Positions 17,965 to 26,304 of a stretch of 64,000 bases of DNA are shown here, piece after piece. Each line of letters opens with the position of its first letter. Positions within the stretch are counted from its first letter, which is position 1. The notes beneath the pieces are model-generated. The model saw only the letters and a program-made list of their open reading frames with translations, did not search any database and was not told where the DNA came from. The position numbers were made by a program, and so were the translations under genes. Source of the stretch: Phycisphaeraceae bacterium D3-23 (GTDB lineage: Bacteria > Planctomycetota > Phycisphaerae > Phycisphaerales > Phycisphaeraceae); the NCBI GenBank assembly GCA_039555135.1, contig CP114179.1, forward strand, positions 2,666,001-2,730,000, in the 5' to 3' direction.

Positions 17965-18430
17965 TGACAGGATTGGCAGGATGAACAGGATTAGTCATGG
18001 AAGATGAGGAACTGACTCGCCAGATCATTGGGTGTGCCTATCAGGTTCACAATACGCTGGGGGGTGGATTCATGGAGTCGGTCTATCAGCGGGCCATGGC
18101 GATCGAACTGGCGAAGCTGGGGTTGTCAGGTCTGCTTGAAAAGAAGATTCCCGTTCATTATGAAAGTCAGCTAGTGGGTGAGTTCAAGGCCGACATCGTG
18201 GTCGAAAATCGAGTGATCATCGAACTCAAGGCCGTCGAGACGCTGGCCAAAATCTACGAAGTCCAACTCGTCAACTACCTTGTTGCTACAGGCATCCCGA
18301 TTGGTTTACTCATCAACTTCAGCCCCGAACGCGTCGACGTCAAACGCAAGTACCGCGACCACAAACCCAGCCACTAAACTGCCTTCATCCGCATCCTGTC
18401 CATCCTGAAAATCCTGCCATCCTGTCAAAA
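17954..18430. mobile_element. GxxExxY cassette with 38-bp imperfect terminal inverted repeats
   Basis: The left arm 17954-17991 and right arm 18393-18430 are inverted copies matching at 33 of 38 positions without gaps. Each arm iterates the word ACAGGAT/GGCAGGAT and begins TTTTGACA at the outer end. Between them lies one gene, a GxxExxY protein. The element is wedged between rmlD and rmlB: the left arm supplies the rmlD stop and the right arm ends 12 bp before the rmlB ATG. No clear target duplication or transposase is visible. Confidence 0.75.
17997..18377 (+). CDS. GxxExxY protein, PD-(D/E)XK nuclease-like
   Basis: A 126-aa protein with the signature Gly24-x-x-Glu27-x-x-Tyr30 (GFMESVY). 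The core Asp66 ... Glu76-Leu-Lys78 (KADIVVENRVIIELKAVE) matches the PD-(D/E)XK nuclease fold to which the family is assigned. Base composition is nearer 50% GC, unlike the rml genes around it. It is the only gene between the 38-bp inverted repeats. Cellular function is unknown; a role in DNA cleavage linked to element spread is a hypothesis. Confidence 0.9.
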   Translation: MEDEELTRQIIGCAYQVHNTLGGGFMESVYQRAMAIELAKLGLSGLLEKKIPVHYESQLVGEFKADIVVENRVIIELKAVETLAKIYEVQLVNYLVATGIPIGLLINFSPERVDVKRKYRDHKPSH

Positions 18431-18442
18431 AAGAACCCACCC

Positions 18443-19468
18443 ATGAAAATCCTACTCACCGGCGGCAGCGGCTTTATCGGCTCGAACTTCGTCCGGCTCG
18501 TCTTGAGCGAACGGCCCGACTTTTCGATCACCAACCTCGACTCGCTCACCTACTCCGGCAACCCGGAGAACCTCGCGGATGTCGAGGACAACCCAAACTA
18601 CACCTTCGTCCACGGCAACATCTGCGACCTCGACCTGTGTACCCAGCTCATGCAGGACGCCGACGCCGTCGTGCATATGGCCGCCGAGTCGCACGTGGAC
18701 CGCTCGATCATCGACGCCCGGCCGTTCGTCGAGTCCAACGTGCTGGGCACGCAGACCCTGCTCGACGCCTGCCGACGCAGCGACCCAGACAACCAAAAGC
18801 CCTTCGTCCACGTCAGCACCGACGAGGTGTTCGGCGACCTGCCGATCGACAAGCCCGACGAATTGTTCAGTGAGACGACGCCCTACGCGCCGTCGAGCCC
18901 GTACTCCGCGAGCAAGGCCGGCAGCGACATGGTCGCCCGCGCTTACGCCCACACGTTCGGCATGAAGGTGATGATCACCAACTGCTCGAACAACCACGGC
19001 CCGTACCAGTTCCCCGAGAAAGTCATCCCGCTCTTCGTCACCAACCTCATCGAGGGCAAAAAAGTCCCGCTCTATGGGGATGGCAAGAACGTCCGTGACT
19101 GGCTGCATGTCGAAGACCACTGCGAGGCGGTGCTGACCGTCTTGGAGAAGGGCGTCGCCGGCGAGCAGTACTGCATCGGCGGGAACAACGAACGCAGCAA
19201 CCTCGAACTGACCCACGCGATCCTCGAACTGATGGGCAAGGACCACAGCCACATCGAGCCCGTCACCGACCGCCTGGGCCACGACCGCCGGTACGCCATC
19301 GACGCGACGAAGATCAAGACGCAGCTGGGCTGGGAGCCCACCCGCAGCGCCTGGCCCCAGGCGTTGGAGAACACCGTCAAGTGGTACGTCGATAATCCAA
19401 ACTGGTGGCAAAACGTCAAGAGCGGCGCCTACCGCGACTACTACGCGAAGCAGTACGGCACGCGCTAA
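18443..19468 (+). CDS. rmlB: dTDP-glucose 4,6-dehydratase
   Basis: Second enzyme of the rhamnose pathway; converts dTDP-glucose to the 4-keto-6-deoxy sugar using bound NAD+. The 341-aa length is normal. TGGSGFIGSNFVR binds NAD; STDEVFGDL and YSASKAGSD contain the catalytic threonine/acidic pair and Tyr-x-x-x-Lys, and NNHGPYQFPEK is typical. It lies directly after the GxxExxY cassette, with no clear Shine-Dalgarno visible in the 12 bp between the repeat and the ATG. Confidence 0.97.
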   Translation: MKILLTGGSGFIGSNFVRLVLSERPDFSITNLDSLTYSGNPENLADVEDNPNYTFVHGNICDLDLCTQLMQDADAVVHMAAESHVDRSIIDARPFVESNVLGTQTLLDACRRSDPDNQKPFVHVSTDEVFGDLPIDKPDELFSETTPYAPSSPYSASKAGSDMVARAYAHTFGMKVMITNCSNNHGPYQFPEKVIPLFVTNLIEGKKVPLYGDGKNVRDWLHVEDHCEAVLTVLEKGVAGEQYCIGGNNERSNLELTHAILELMGKDHSHIEPVTDRLGHDRRYAIDATKIKTQLGWEPTRSAWPQALENTVKWYVDNPNWWQNVKSGAYRDYYAKQYGTR

Positions 19469-19500
19469 AAACATTGATACAAGACACATAGTTCCCTTGG

Positions 19501-19522
19501 CCTGGTCACTTCAGTGACCAGG
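19501..19522. terminator. Stem-loop after rmlB
   Basis: CCTGGTCAC and GTGACCAGG pair around a TTCA loop between convergent rmlB and the DUF2071 gene. There is no T-run, so it may be a bidirectional terminator or a repeat palindrome. Confidence 0.45.
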
Positions 19523-19552
19523 CAGGCGACCCTAAGCGATACGAACGCCCCC

Positions 19553-20386
19553 TCACACCAAGCGCGGCCGCCAACCCACCACCTCCACGCGCTTCGCAAC
19601 ATGCGCGATCGGCGGCACCTCGGGCAGCGTCAGCGCGATCCCGTCCATCATCGCGCACGCCTCCAACGCGCATTCCGCCGGCTGCAGCGGCCAGGCCGCG
19701 TGATGCACCTCGCCCACGAGCGTCCGGCCGCACGCATCCACCGAGTACAGCCGATACCGCTCGGTCAGGAAATGCTCGAGCGTGCCCGGCGTCGCGGGGG
19801 TCGGCACGCTGCCGGGCAATGGGCGGTAGCGCCCGGTGAAACACGCGGGAGGCGCGCCGCTGTGATCACGCACACTCGTGTAGTGCGTCCAGCCCTCGGG
19901 GCTATCGTCCACCGTGACCGACATCGCCGCGTGGAAGTACGGCAGCGCAAACCCCGGAAGCGATAGCCCCGGACGCGACAGCCCCGGCACACCCACACGT
20001 TGAAGCCGGCCCGCCCGGACAAACCACCGGCTGGCCGCATCGAGCGAAAAAAACAGCACGCCCGGCTCACCGCGATGCCGCACGTACGTCCGCACGTTCA
20101 GTTCCGGAAAACGCGACACGCTGACCGGCGCCATCCATTGCGGCACGGCCGGGCACAGGCGCGGGCGCACCGCGTCCATCACAAACGGCACCACGCCCAG
20201 CCAGGCCTCGCCCTCGAACAGGTCCGGCTCAAACCCATCGGGCAGCGCCGCGCGCATCGGGTCCGGCGCGATCGGCCAATGCAGAAACGCCAAATCACGC
20301 CACACCATCGACACCGCCCACGGCCGGGCCACCGCCGGGTAGGGCCGATGATCCACCTGACCAAACGCGCGGTGACGAAGGAACAT
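19553..20386 (-). CDS. DUF2071 (YqjF-like) protein
   Basis: A 277-aa protein with the DUF2071 pattern: an N-terminal WRDLAFLHWPIAPDPMRAALP, then GEAWLGVVPFVM, FPELNVRTYVRH and a C-terminal AWPLQPAECALE. Biochemical function of the family is not established. The ATG at 20386 (MFLRHRAFG) is chosen; further upstream the frame crosses a 26-bp palindrome. Divergent from trxA. Confidence 0.85.
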   Translation of the reverse strand: MFLRHRAFGQVDHRPYPAVARPWAVSMVWRDLAFLHWPIAPDPMRAALPDGFEPDLFEGEAWLGVVPFVMDAVRPRLCPAVPQWMAPVSVSRFPELNVRTYVRHRGEPGVLFFSLDAASRWFVRAGRLQRVGVPGLSRPGLSLPGFALPYFHAAMSVTVDDSPEGWTHYTSVRDHSGAPPACFTGRYRPLPGSVPTPATPGTLEHFLTERYRLYSVDACGRTLVGEVHHAAWPLQPAECALEACAMMDGIALTLPEVPPIAHVAKRVEVVGWRPRLV

Positions 20387-20434
20387 GCGGACATCGTAAG
20401 CCCCATACGCAAGACTCACAGATTGCACCTGACC

Positions 20435-20460
20435 GGACGGGCTGCTTAAGCAGCCAGTCC
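20435..20460. repeat. 26-bp palindrome, copy 1 of 3
   Basis: The left half GGACGGGCTGCTT is followed by the right half AAGCAGCCAGTCC, palindromic except one pair. It belongs to the same family as the copies at 53596 and 63822. It sits between the divergent DUF2071 and trxA genes. Confidence 0.8.
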
Positions 20461-20500
20461 AAGCCCCAGGAATATTCACTCCTCCTGATCGGTTCTCCGT

Positions 20501-20529
20501 TTGCCCACGCAACAGGGCGGGCCTAGAAT
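20501..20529 (+). promoter_or_regulatory. trxA promoter
   Basis: TTGCCC (20501-20506) and TAGAAT (20524-20529) with 17-bp spacing, about 50 bp upstream of the thioredoxin ATG; GGGAG just before the ATG can serve as ribosome-binding site. Confidence 0.6.
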
Positions 20530-20576
20530 CCGCCCCTTACGATTGATTTTTTGAACCCGAACGATGGGAGCCCATC

Positions 20577-20909
20577 ATGGCCGCCGACACACTCGTTGAA
20601 TTCACCGATGCCAACTTCAAAGCCGAGGCGCTCGACGCCGACGTCCCCGTCCTGGTCGATTTCTGGGCCGAGTGGTGCATGCCCTGCAAGATGCTCGCGC
20701 CCGTGATCGAGAAGGTCGCCGCGAGCTACGGCGACAAGGTCAAGGCCGGCAAGCTCGACACCGACGCCAACCGCGAGACCGCCGTCGAGTACGGCATCTC
20801 CTCGATCCCCACGGTCATCCTTTTCCACAAGGGCCAGCCCGTGAAGACCATCGTCGGCCTCCAGCCCGAGGCCGCCTACACCGCCGAGATCGACGCGCTG
20901 CTGGGCTGA
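20577..20909 (+). CDS. trxA: Thioredoxin
   Basis: A 110-aa thioredoxin, general disulfide reductant. The active site is Trp33-Cys34-Met35-Pro36-Cys37, so the usual glycine between the cysteines is methionine, which may shift redox potential. FWAEWC and the cis-proline segment ISSIPTVILF are otherwise standard. A good promoter lies upstream and a stem-loop downstream, so it is probably monocistronic. Confidence 0.95.
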   Translation: MAADTLVEFTDANFKAEALDADVPVLVDFWAEWCMPCKMLAPVIEKVAASYGDKVKAGKLDTDANRETAVEYGISSIPTVILFHKGQPVKTIVGLQPEAAYTAEIDALLG

Positions 20910-20952
20910 ATGGGTCGGCTCCCCGCACCCACACAACCTCTGACATAATGGA

Positions 20953-20985
20953 AGCCCACGCTCGACGAGCGTGGGCTTCTTGTCA
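20953..20985 (+). terminator. Terminator-like 25-bp palindrome, copy 1 of 2
   Basis: AGCCCACGCTCG, a single A, then CGAGCGTGGGCT, followed by TCTTG. The same palindrome with a T centre recurs at 54140. Likely the trxA terminator. Confidence 0.65.
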
Positions 20986-21030
20986 TCAACATCCATCGAC
21001 GCACGACACACACCTGCGAGCGCCACGCAC

Positions 21031-22275
21031 ATGCCAGCCAACTTCCAGCAACACACGCTGCCCAACGGGCTCACCGTCGTCGCCGAGCCCGACCCTGATG
21101 CGCACACCGCGGCCGTCGGCTTCTTCGTTAAGACCGGGGCGCGCGACGAGACGCCGGATGTCATGGGCGTGTCGCACTTCCTCGAGCACATGATGTTCAA
21201 GGGCACCGAGACACGATCGGCCGAGGACATCAACCGCGAATTCGATGCGCTGGGCGCGAGCTACAACGCCTACACCAGCCACGAGCAGACCGTCTACCAC
21301 GCGCACCTGCTGCCCGAGAAGCTCGCCGCCGCCGTCGACCTCCTCACCGACATGCTCCGCCCCGCGCTGCGCACCGACGACTTCGACATGGAGAAGAAGG
21401 TCATCCTGGAAGAGATCGGCATGTACGACGATCGGCCCGAGTGGCGTTTGCACGACCAACTCCTCGAATCTCACTTCCGGGGGCACGGCCTGGGCTACCG
21501 CGTGCTGGGCACGAACGACACCGTCGGCGACCTGACCGCTGAGCAGATGCGCAACTACTTCGAGCAACGCTACAGCCCCGACAACCTCGTCGTGTCCGCC
21601 GCAGGGCAGATCGACTTCGACTGGCTCTGCGACGAACTCGAAACGCGCTGCGGCGACTGGCAACCGACCGGCGCGACGCGCGCCTACGCCGACCCGGCCG
21701 TGCGCGATCGCAGCGTCACACTCGACGACCCCAAGGCGTCGCGCCACTACATGGCCATGCTCTGCCCCGGCCCCGCCGCGCAAGATGGCGACCGCTACGC
21801 CGCCAAGGTCCTGGCGGATGTGCTGGGCGACAGCGACGGCTCGCGCCTCTACTGGGCGCTCGTTGATCCGGGACACGCCGACGAAGCCGACTTCTCCTTC
21901 ATCCCCCACGACCGCGTCGGGGCGTTCATGGCCTACGCCTCCTGCGACCCGGCCCGGGCCCAGGCCGTCGAAGAAAAACTCTTCGCGCTGCTCGACGCCC
22001 AGGCCGCCGACGGCTTCGATATCACCGACCACGACGTGCAGCGGGCGGTCAACAAACTCGCCACCCGCGCGACGCTTCAGGGCGAGCGCCCCGCCGGCCG
22101 GATGCAGGCGCTGGGCTCGCAGTGGAACTACCACGCCCGCCACCTCCCGCTCGATGAGGAACTCGCCAAGCTCAAAGCCGTCACCCTCGACGACCTGCAA
22201 ACGCTCCTCAAACGCTACACCTTCCAGCCCCGCACGGCCGTCCGGCTTCGGCCGGCGACGGACGATGCTTCCTGA
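21031..22275 (+). CDS. M16 family zinc metallopeptidase
   Basis: A 414-aa processing-peptidase-like protein. The inverted zinc motif His49-x-x-Glu52-His53 (HFLEH) is followed by the downstream glutamate region ILEEIGMYDD and by AGQIDFDWLCDELE in the linker. Two M16 lobes are present, normal for the single-subunit bacterial type. The ATG at 21031 (MPANFQQHTLPNGL) matches the family start. Probably cytoplasmic, since no signal is seen; the substrate is unknown. Confidence 0.92.
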   Translation: MPANFQQHTLPNGLTVVAEPDPDAHTAAVGFFVKTGARDETPDVMGVSHFLEHMMFKGTETRSAEDINREFDALGASYNAYTSHEQTVYHAHLLPEKLAAAVDLLTDMLRPALRTDDFDMEKKVILEEIGMYDDRPEWRLHDQLLESHFRGHGLGYRVLGTNDTVGDLTAEQMRNYFEQRYSPDNLVVSAAGQIDFDWLCDELETRCGDWQPTGATRAYADPAVRDRSVTLDDPKASRHYMAMLCPGPAAQDGDRYAAKVLADVLGDSDGSRLYWALVDPGHADEADFSFIPHDRVGAFMAYASCDPARAQAVEEKLFALLDAQAADGFDITDHDVQRAVNKLATRATLQGERPAGRMQALGSQWNYHARHLPLDEELAKLKAVTLDDLQTLLKRYTFQPRTAVRLRPATDDAS

Positions 22276-22308
22276 CCGACAATCCCTCGCTCGGCGCAGA
22301 CCCTCATC

Positions 22309-22782
22309 GTGATGACCGATCCAGCGACACCGCGCATCTTGACCTGGCTACGCTATCCGGTGCTGGCGACGCTGCTCAAGACCCGGCGTGCCAGCGTGGT
22401 GATCTCCATCATCCTGGTGCTCCAACTGATCTCCGCCGCCCTCGGGGTCGCGGTCTACCAGTGCCCGATCCTGTCGCTGACCGGTGTGCCCTGCCCGGGG
22501 TGCGGGCTCAGCCGGGGGGCGGTCGCGACACTCCTGCTCGATCCCGCCGGGGTGTGGTGGTGGAATGCGTTTGGCCCCGCCGCGTTGGCGGTGGTCGTGC
22601 TGGTTTTGGTAAGCGGGGCGCTCCCGGCAAGGCCGAGGACGCGGCTTGTCGCACTTCTCACGGCGATCGAACAAAAAACCGGGGTCACGAATATCGCTTT
22701 GAGTCTACTTTGGGTATATTGGATCTACCGCCTAATCGTTCTAGGCGGGGACTTGGGGTTACGCCTTTCGGCACATGCCTGA
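22309..22782 (+). CDS. DUF2752 membrane protein
   Basis: A 157-aa protein with the DUF2752 hallmark CPILSLTGVPCPGCGLSRG, two hydrophobic helices before and between, and a C-terminal helix. GTG at 22309 or ATG at 22312 could start it. It leads a run of three small membrane-protein genes; function is unknown. Confidence 0.85.
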   Translation: MMTDPATPRILTWLRYPVLATLLKTRRASVVISIILVLQLISAALGVAVYQCPILSLTGVPCPGCGLSRGAVATLLLDPAGVWWWNAFGPAALAVVVLVLVSGALPARPRTRLVALLTAIEQKTGVTNIALSLLWVYWIYRLIVLGGDLGLRLSAHA

Positions 22783-22827
22783 TTCACCCACCCATCCACC
22801 CGACACCCCTGCACTAGGAATCTCATC

Positions 22828-23091
22828 ATGGTTGCACTTCTTAGCCTCCTGTCGATCCCGGTTTCACTTGTCTCGCTGGCATGCTGGATCTACACGATTG
22901 TTGTCGCCTTCAAGAAGGAAGAAGGCCCACTCTTTGGCATCCTGTGTATCTGCCCGCTGGTCGGCCTGATCCTGGGATGGGTCAAGCACGCGGAATGGGA
23001 CCACACCAAGGTGATGATGGTCTGGACCGCCTGCGTCGTCATCAACATCATCCTCAACGTCGTCGTCACGATGGCATCCGCCGCCGCCTAA
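22828..23091 (+). CDS. Small membrane protein (87 aa)
   Basis: Three hydrophobic stretches (residues 1-26, 36-50, 65-83) separated by FKKEEGP and KHAEWDHTK. It lies between DUF2752 and TM2 genes on the same strand. No family recognised. Confidence 0.65.
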   Translation: MVALLSLLSIPVSLVSLACWIYTIVVAFKKEEGPLFGILCICPLVGLILGWVKHAEWDHTKVMMVWTACVVINIILNVVVTMASAAA

Positions 23092-23182
23092 CACCCCGTC
23101 GGCCCGCCCGATCGGTTCGGGTACCGCGGCCTCTTTCACAACACACACCGGCCTTCTCGGCCCGACCCATCGGAGAACCCCC

Positions 23183-23434
23183 ATGGCAGACCCCGCAATC
23201 CCCGGCTCGGAAAAGAAACTCGTCGCAGGTATCCTCGGCATCGTCATCGGCGGCCTGGGCGTCCACCGCTTCTACCTCGGCGACACCACCGGCGGCATTA
23301 TCCGCATCGCGCTAACCTTTATCACCTGTGGTGCCGGCAGCGTCATCGGGCTCATCGAGGGCATCATCTACCTCACCAAGTCCGACCAGGAATTCGTCGA
23401 TACCTATGTCAACGGCGACAAGGCCTGGTTCTAG
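23183..23434 (+). CDS. TM2 domain protein
   Basis: An 83-aa protein with the TM2 signature: LGIVIGGLGVHRFYLGDTTGG in the first helix hairpin, then GAGSVIGLIEGIIYL with an acidic ending. TM2 proteins are two-helix membrane proteins of largely unknown role. A terminator follows. Confidence 0.9.
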   Translation: MADPAIPGSEKKLVAGILGIVIGGLGVHRFYLGDTTGGIIRIALTFITCGAGSVIGLIEGIIYLTKSDQEFVDTYVNGDKAWF

Positions 23435-23460
23435 CCTGGACCGACGTCAAAACTGTGACG

Positions 23461-23491
23461 CAGCCCCCGCCGCGAGGTGGGGGTTGTTTTT
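23461..23491 (+). terminator. Rho-independent terminator
   Basis: CCCCCGCC, loop GCGA, GGTGGGGG (one G-T wobble) followed by TTGTTTTTT; it ends the small membrane-protein run. Confidence 0.75.
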
Positions 23492-23617
23492 TGCGCGGAG
23501 CAGACGCTTGGCCGACTCGGCGTCGGCGTGCGACATCGTCATGCCACCCTCCCGCGGTGTTGCTGCTCCTGCGCTCTCGCGCCTGTCTCTGGACTTCTGC
23601 GCCTCTATACTGCCGCC

Positions 23618-24805
23618 ATGATGCAGCCGATCCCCGAGATTTTGGACGAGCTCAAGGCCGGACGTATGGTCGTGCTGGTCGACGACGAGAAGCGTGAGAA
23701 CGAGGGGGACATCGTCTGCGCCGCGCAGTTCGCGACTCCCGACGCGATGAACTTCATGCTCCTGGCCCGGGGGATGATGTGTGTGGCGATGGCGTCGCGC
23801 GTGTGTGACCGGCTGGACCTGCCGCCGCAGAGCGCGAGCAACACGTCGCAGCGGACCACGGCCTACACGATCAGTGTCGATGCGCACCCGCGGTTCGGGC
23901 TGACGACGGGCGTCAGCGCGGCCGACCGGGCGCGGACTTGCCAGGTGCTCGCCGACCCCGAGAGCCGGCCGATCGACCTCGATCGGCCCGGGCACATGCA
24001 CCCCTTGCGTGCGCGTGAGGGCGGCGTGCTCGTACGTGCCGGGCAGACCGAGGGCTCGGTGGACCTGTGCAAGCTGGCCGGGCTCGAGCCCGTGGCCGTC
24101 ATCATCGAGATCATGAACGCCGACGGCACGATGGCGCGGCGGGGCGACCTCGAAGCGTTCTGCAAGCAGCACGAAGTCAAGATGTGCTCGGTCGCGGACG
24201 TCATCCACTACCGGCTCGAGCGCGACAAGCTCGTCGAGCGCATCGAGCGTGTGCCGTTTGAAAACGAGCTGGGCGCGTGGCACCTCAACGTCTACCGCTC
24301 GCAAGTTGATCCGATGCCCCACGTCGCGCTGACCTGCGGGGATGTGGGCGAGCCGGACGGCTGTGGCGGGTCGGTCCCGAGCACCGAGCCGACGCTGGTC
24401 CGTATGCACAGCCAGAACCTGCTGGGCGATGTGTTTGGCGATACGTCACAGCCCTCGGGCGATACGCTCCGCGCGTCGATGGCGATGATCCAGAAGCACG
24501 GCAGCGGCGCGATCGTCTACCTCCGCCACGAGGGCATGGGCACCGGCGTCCTCAAACAGCTCCAGACCCTGGCGCTCTCCCCCGAGCAGGAGCAGCACCG
24601 CGAAGAAAGCCACCGCCCCGGCGACGCGCACGCCAGCCCCGGCGTCGCGCCCCGTGTCGATAAGCACGGCTACGGCATCGGCTGCCAGATCCTACGCGAC
24701 CTGGGGCTCACCAAACTCAACCTCATCACCGACCACCCCTTCACCCCCCAGGCCCTGCGCGGCTTCGACCTGTCGATCGAAAACTTCGTCCCCGTCGAAC
24801 GCTGA
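23618..24805 (+). CDS. ribBA: RibBA-like protein with altered DHBP-synthase and degenerate GTP cyclohydrolase II signatures
   Basis: A 395-aa fusion. The N-terminal domain is 3,4-dihydroxy-2-butanone-4-phosphate synthase-like: DDEKRENEGD at 22-31, TTAYTISVDA at 80-89, RPGHMHPLRAREGG from 123. The usual GHTEA reads GQTEG at 142-146, replacing a metal-ligand histidine. In the C-terminal domain the zinc-cysteine block of GTP cyclohydrolase II is lost: 263-282 has HSQNLLGDVFGD then SQPSGD where cysteines are expected. A 30-residue charged insert follows near 321-347. The second activity is probably absent (RibBX-like); the first needs testing. No FMN riboswitch is visible upstream. Confidence 0.85.
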   Translation: MMQPIPEILDELKAGRMVVLVDDEKRENEGDIVCAAQFATPDAMNFMLLARGMMCVAMASRVCDRLDLPPQSASNTSQRTTAYTISVDAHPRFGLTTGVSAADRARTCQVLADPESRPIDLDRPGHMHPLRAREGGVLVRAGQTEGSVDLCKLAGLEPVAVIIEIMNADGTMARRGDLEAFCKQHEVKMCSVADVIHYRLERDKLVERIERVPFENELGAWHLNVYRSQVDPMPHVALTCGDVGEPDGCGGSVPSTEPTLVRMHSQNLLGDVFGDTSQPSGDTLRASMAMIQKHGSGAIVYLRHEGMGTGVLKQLQTLALSPEQEQHREESHRPGDAHASPGVAPRVDKHGYGIGCQILRDLGLTKLNLITDHPFTPQALRGFDLSIENFVPVER

Positions 24806-24857
24806 GGTCGGGTTTCGGGTTCCGGGACTGGGTTGTCGAGAAGAAGTAGCATCCATG

Positions 24858-24887
24858 CCCGCAGCGTTGCTTTAGCAATGCTGCGGG
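24858..24887. repeat. 30-bp palindrome
   Basis: CCCGCAGCGTTGCT, TT-centred against AGCAATGCTGCGGG, one G-T mismatch. It lies between convergent ribBA and the DUF1501 gene. No T-run, so terminator function is uncertain. Confidence 0.6.
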
Positions 24888-24965
24888 ATCGTTCCGACAC
24901 TCCGCGCAGCAAAGCCACCGCGTGCCGAGGACGGCAAGCCGTGGGCTTCAGTTGTCTTGATCCAC

Positions 24966-26294
24966 TCAACCGAACAAACCGACGTGCTCGAATCGTGCGC
25001 CCAGCGCGGCGGCCGCATCGATCCCCATCCAGTTGTCCAGCAGGTCGGCGTAGAGCCCGCGGAAGTCGGTGGTGTGGATGAGGTCGCCGTTGTCGAGGTT
25101 CGTGAGTGAGGGGTAGGCGCCGTGGACGCCGGCGTTGACCGCGTCGCCGAAGACGAAGGACGGGCCCGCGACGCCGTGGTCGGTGCCGCCCGACGCGTTC
25201 TGCCGGAGGCGTCGACCAAACTCGCTGAACGCGAGCGTCACCACCCGGCCCGCGTGGTCGGTCGCATCAAGCTCGCTGTAGAACGCCTGCATCGCCTGGC
25301 TGAACTGGCTCAAGAGCGCGGTGTGTCGGCCGTTCTGCGCCGAGTGCGTGTCGAACCCACCCAGCGTCACGTAGTACACCCGCGTGGGCAGCTGGGCCGC
25401 GATCATCTTCGAGACCATCGCGAGTTGTAGCGCCAGCGCATTGCGCGGGAACTGTGTCTGCGCGTCCCCCGCGACGGCGGCGCGGACCCGGCCCGACGCG
25501 GCCTGCGCATCGCACGCGGTGCGGTGGATGAACGCCAGCGGGTCGGCCGCATCCACATCCGGCAATGTCGGGCTCGTGTGCAATTCGTCGTAGGCATCGG
25601 AGAGCGGCGCACCCAAATCGCGCGCCGCCCAGCGGAAGGCCTCGGGCGACTGGAAGGTGACGGGCTTGACGTGCGCGCCCTGCGTCGCCATCGGCGCATC
25701 GCTGCCCAGCGCGACCGTCGCCATCGCCGCGGCCGTGGGCGCGTTGCCGTCGGCATCGACGGGGTAGGCGGTGTCCATCGCGTTGCCGACCCAGCCCCGG
25801 CCGCGCATCGCGCGCTCCTCGGTCTTGGCCGAGTGCCAGATGTCCATCGACTTGAAGTGCGAGCGGTTCGGGTTCGGGTAGCCCACGCCGTTGACCACGG
25901 CCGCGCGTCCCTGGCCGATCATCTCGTGGATCCCGCGCATCTGCGGGTTGAGCCCGAGCCCATCGACATCGAGCGCGATCGCATCGTCCTCGGTGATGCG
26001 TAGCTGCGGGCGGTTGCGGTGGTAGGTCGCCTCGCCGAATGGCACGACGCAGTTGAGTCCGTCATTGCCGCCCGAGAGCTGGACGACGACGAGGATGCGT
26101 TCGTCGGGCTTACCGGGCCGGTCCTTCGTGTACCAGTCGGTGTCGGTCGCCGCGAAGGCGGACTGGCTCACGAAGCCGGGCAGCGTCGCGGCCGCGGAGA
26201 TCAGTCCCAGCCGGCCCAGGAACTGTCGGCGCGTATGCGCGAGCCCGAAAGCCGCGGGTGTGTCCGTACTGAGCGGGTGGTAGTGGTTGCACAT
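24966..26294 (-). CDS. DUF1501 protein with Tat signal
   Basis: A 442-aa sulfatase-like DUF1501 protein. A twin-arginine signal near residues 22-50 (TRRQFLGRLG ... SQSAFA) predicts export folded to the periplasm. Family motifs include ILVVVQLSGGNDGLN, NRSHFKSMDIWHSA, GGFDTHSAQNGRH and FSEFGRRLRQNASGGTDHG. The partner DUF1800 gene lies directly upstream on the same strand. The pair is very common in Planctomycetota; its function is not established. Confidence 0.93.
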   Translation of the reverse strand: MCNHYHPLSTDTPAAFGLAHTRRQFLGRLGLISAAATLPGFVSQSAFAATDTDWYTKDRPGKPDERILVVVQLSGGNDGLNCVVPFGEATYHRNRPQLRITEDDAIALDVDGLGLNPQMRGIHEMIGQGRAAVVNGVGYPNPNRSHFKSMDIWHSAKTEERAMRGRGWVGNAMDTAYPVDADGNAPTAAAMATVALGSDAPMATQGAHVKPVTFQSPEAFRWAARDLGAPLSDAYDELHTSPTLPDVDAADPLAFIHRTACDAQAASGRVRAAVAGDAQTQFPRNALALQLAMVSKMIAAQLPTRVYYVTLGGFDTHSAQNGRHTALLSQFSQAMQAFYSELDATDHAGRVVTLAFSEFGRRLRQNASGGTDHGVAGPSFVFGDAVNAGVHGAYPSLTNLDNGDLIHTTDFRGLYADLLDNWMGIDAAAALGARFEHVGLFG

Positions 26295-26304
26295 GGTGGG
26301 TCTC

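Noticed and set aside
23435-23617. FMN riboswitch upstream of ribBA
   Set aside because: The region is short, holds a terminator and lacks the conserved riboswitch boxes.
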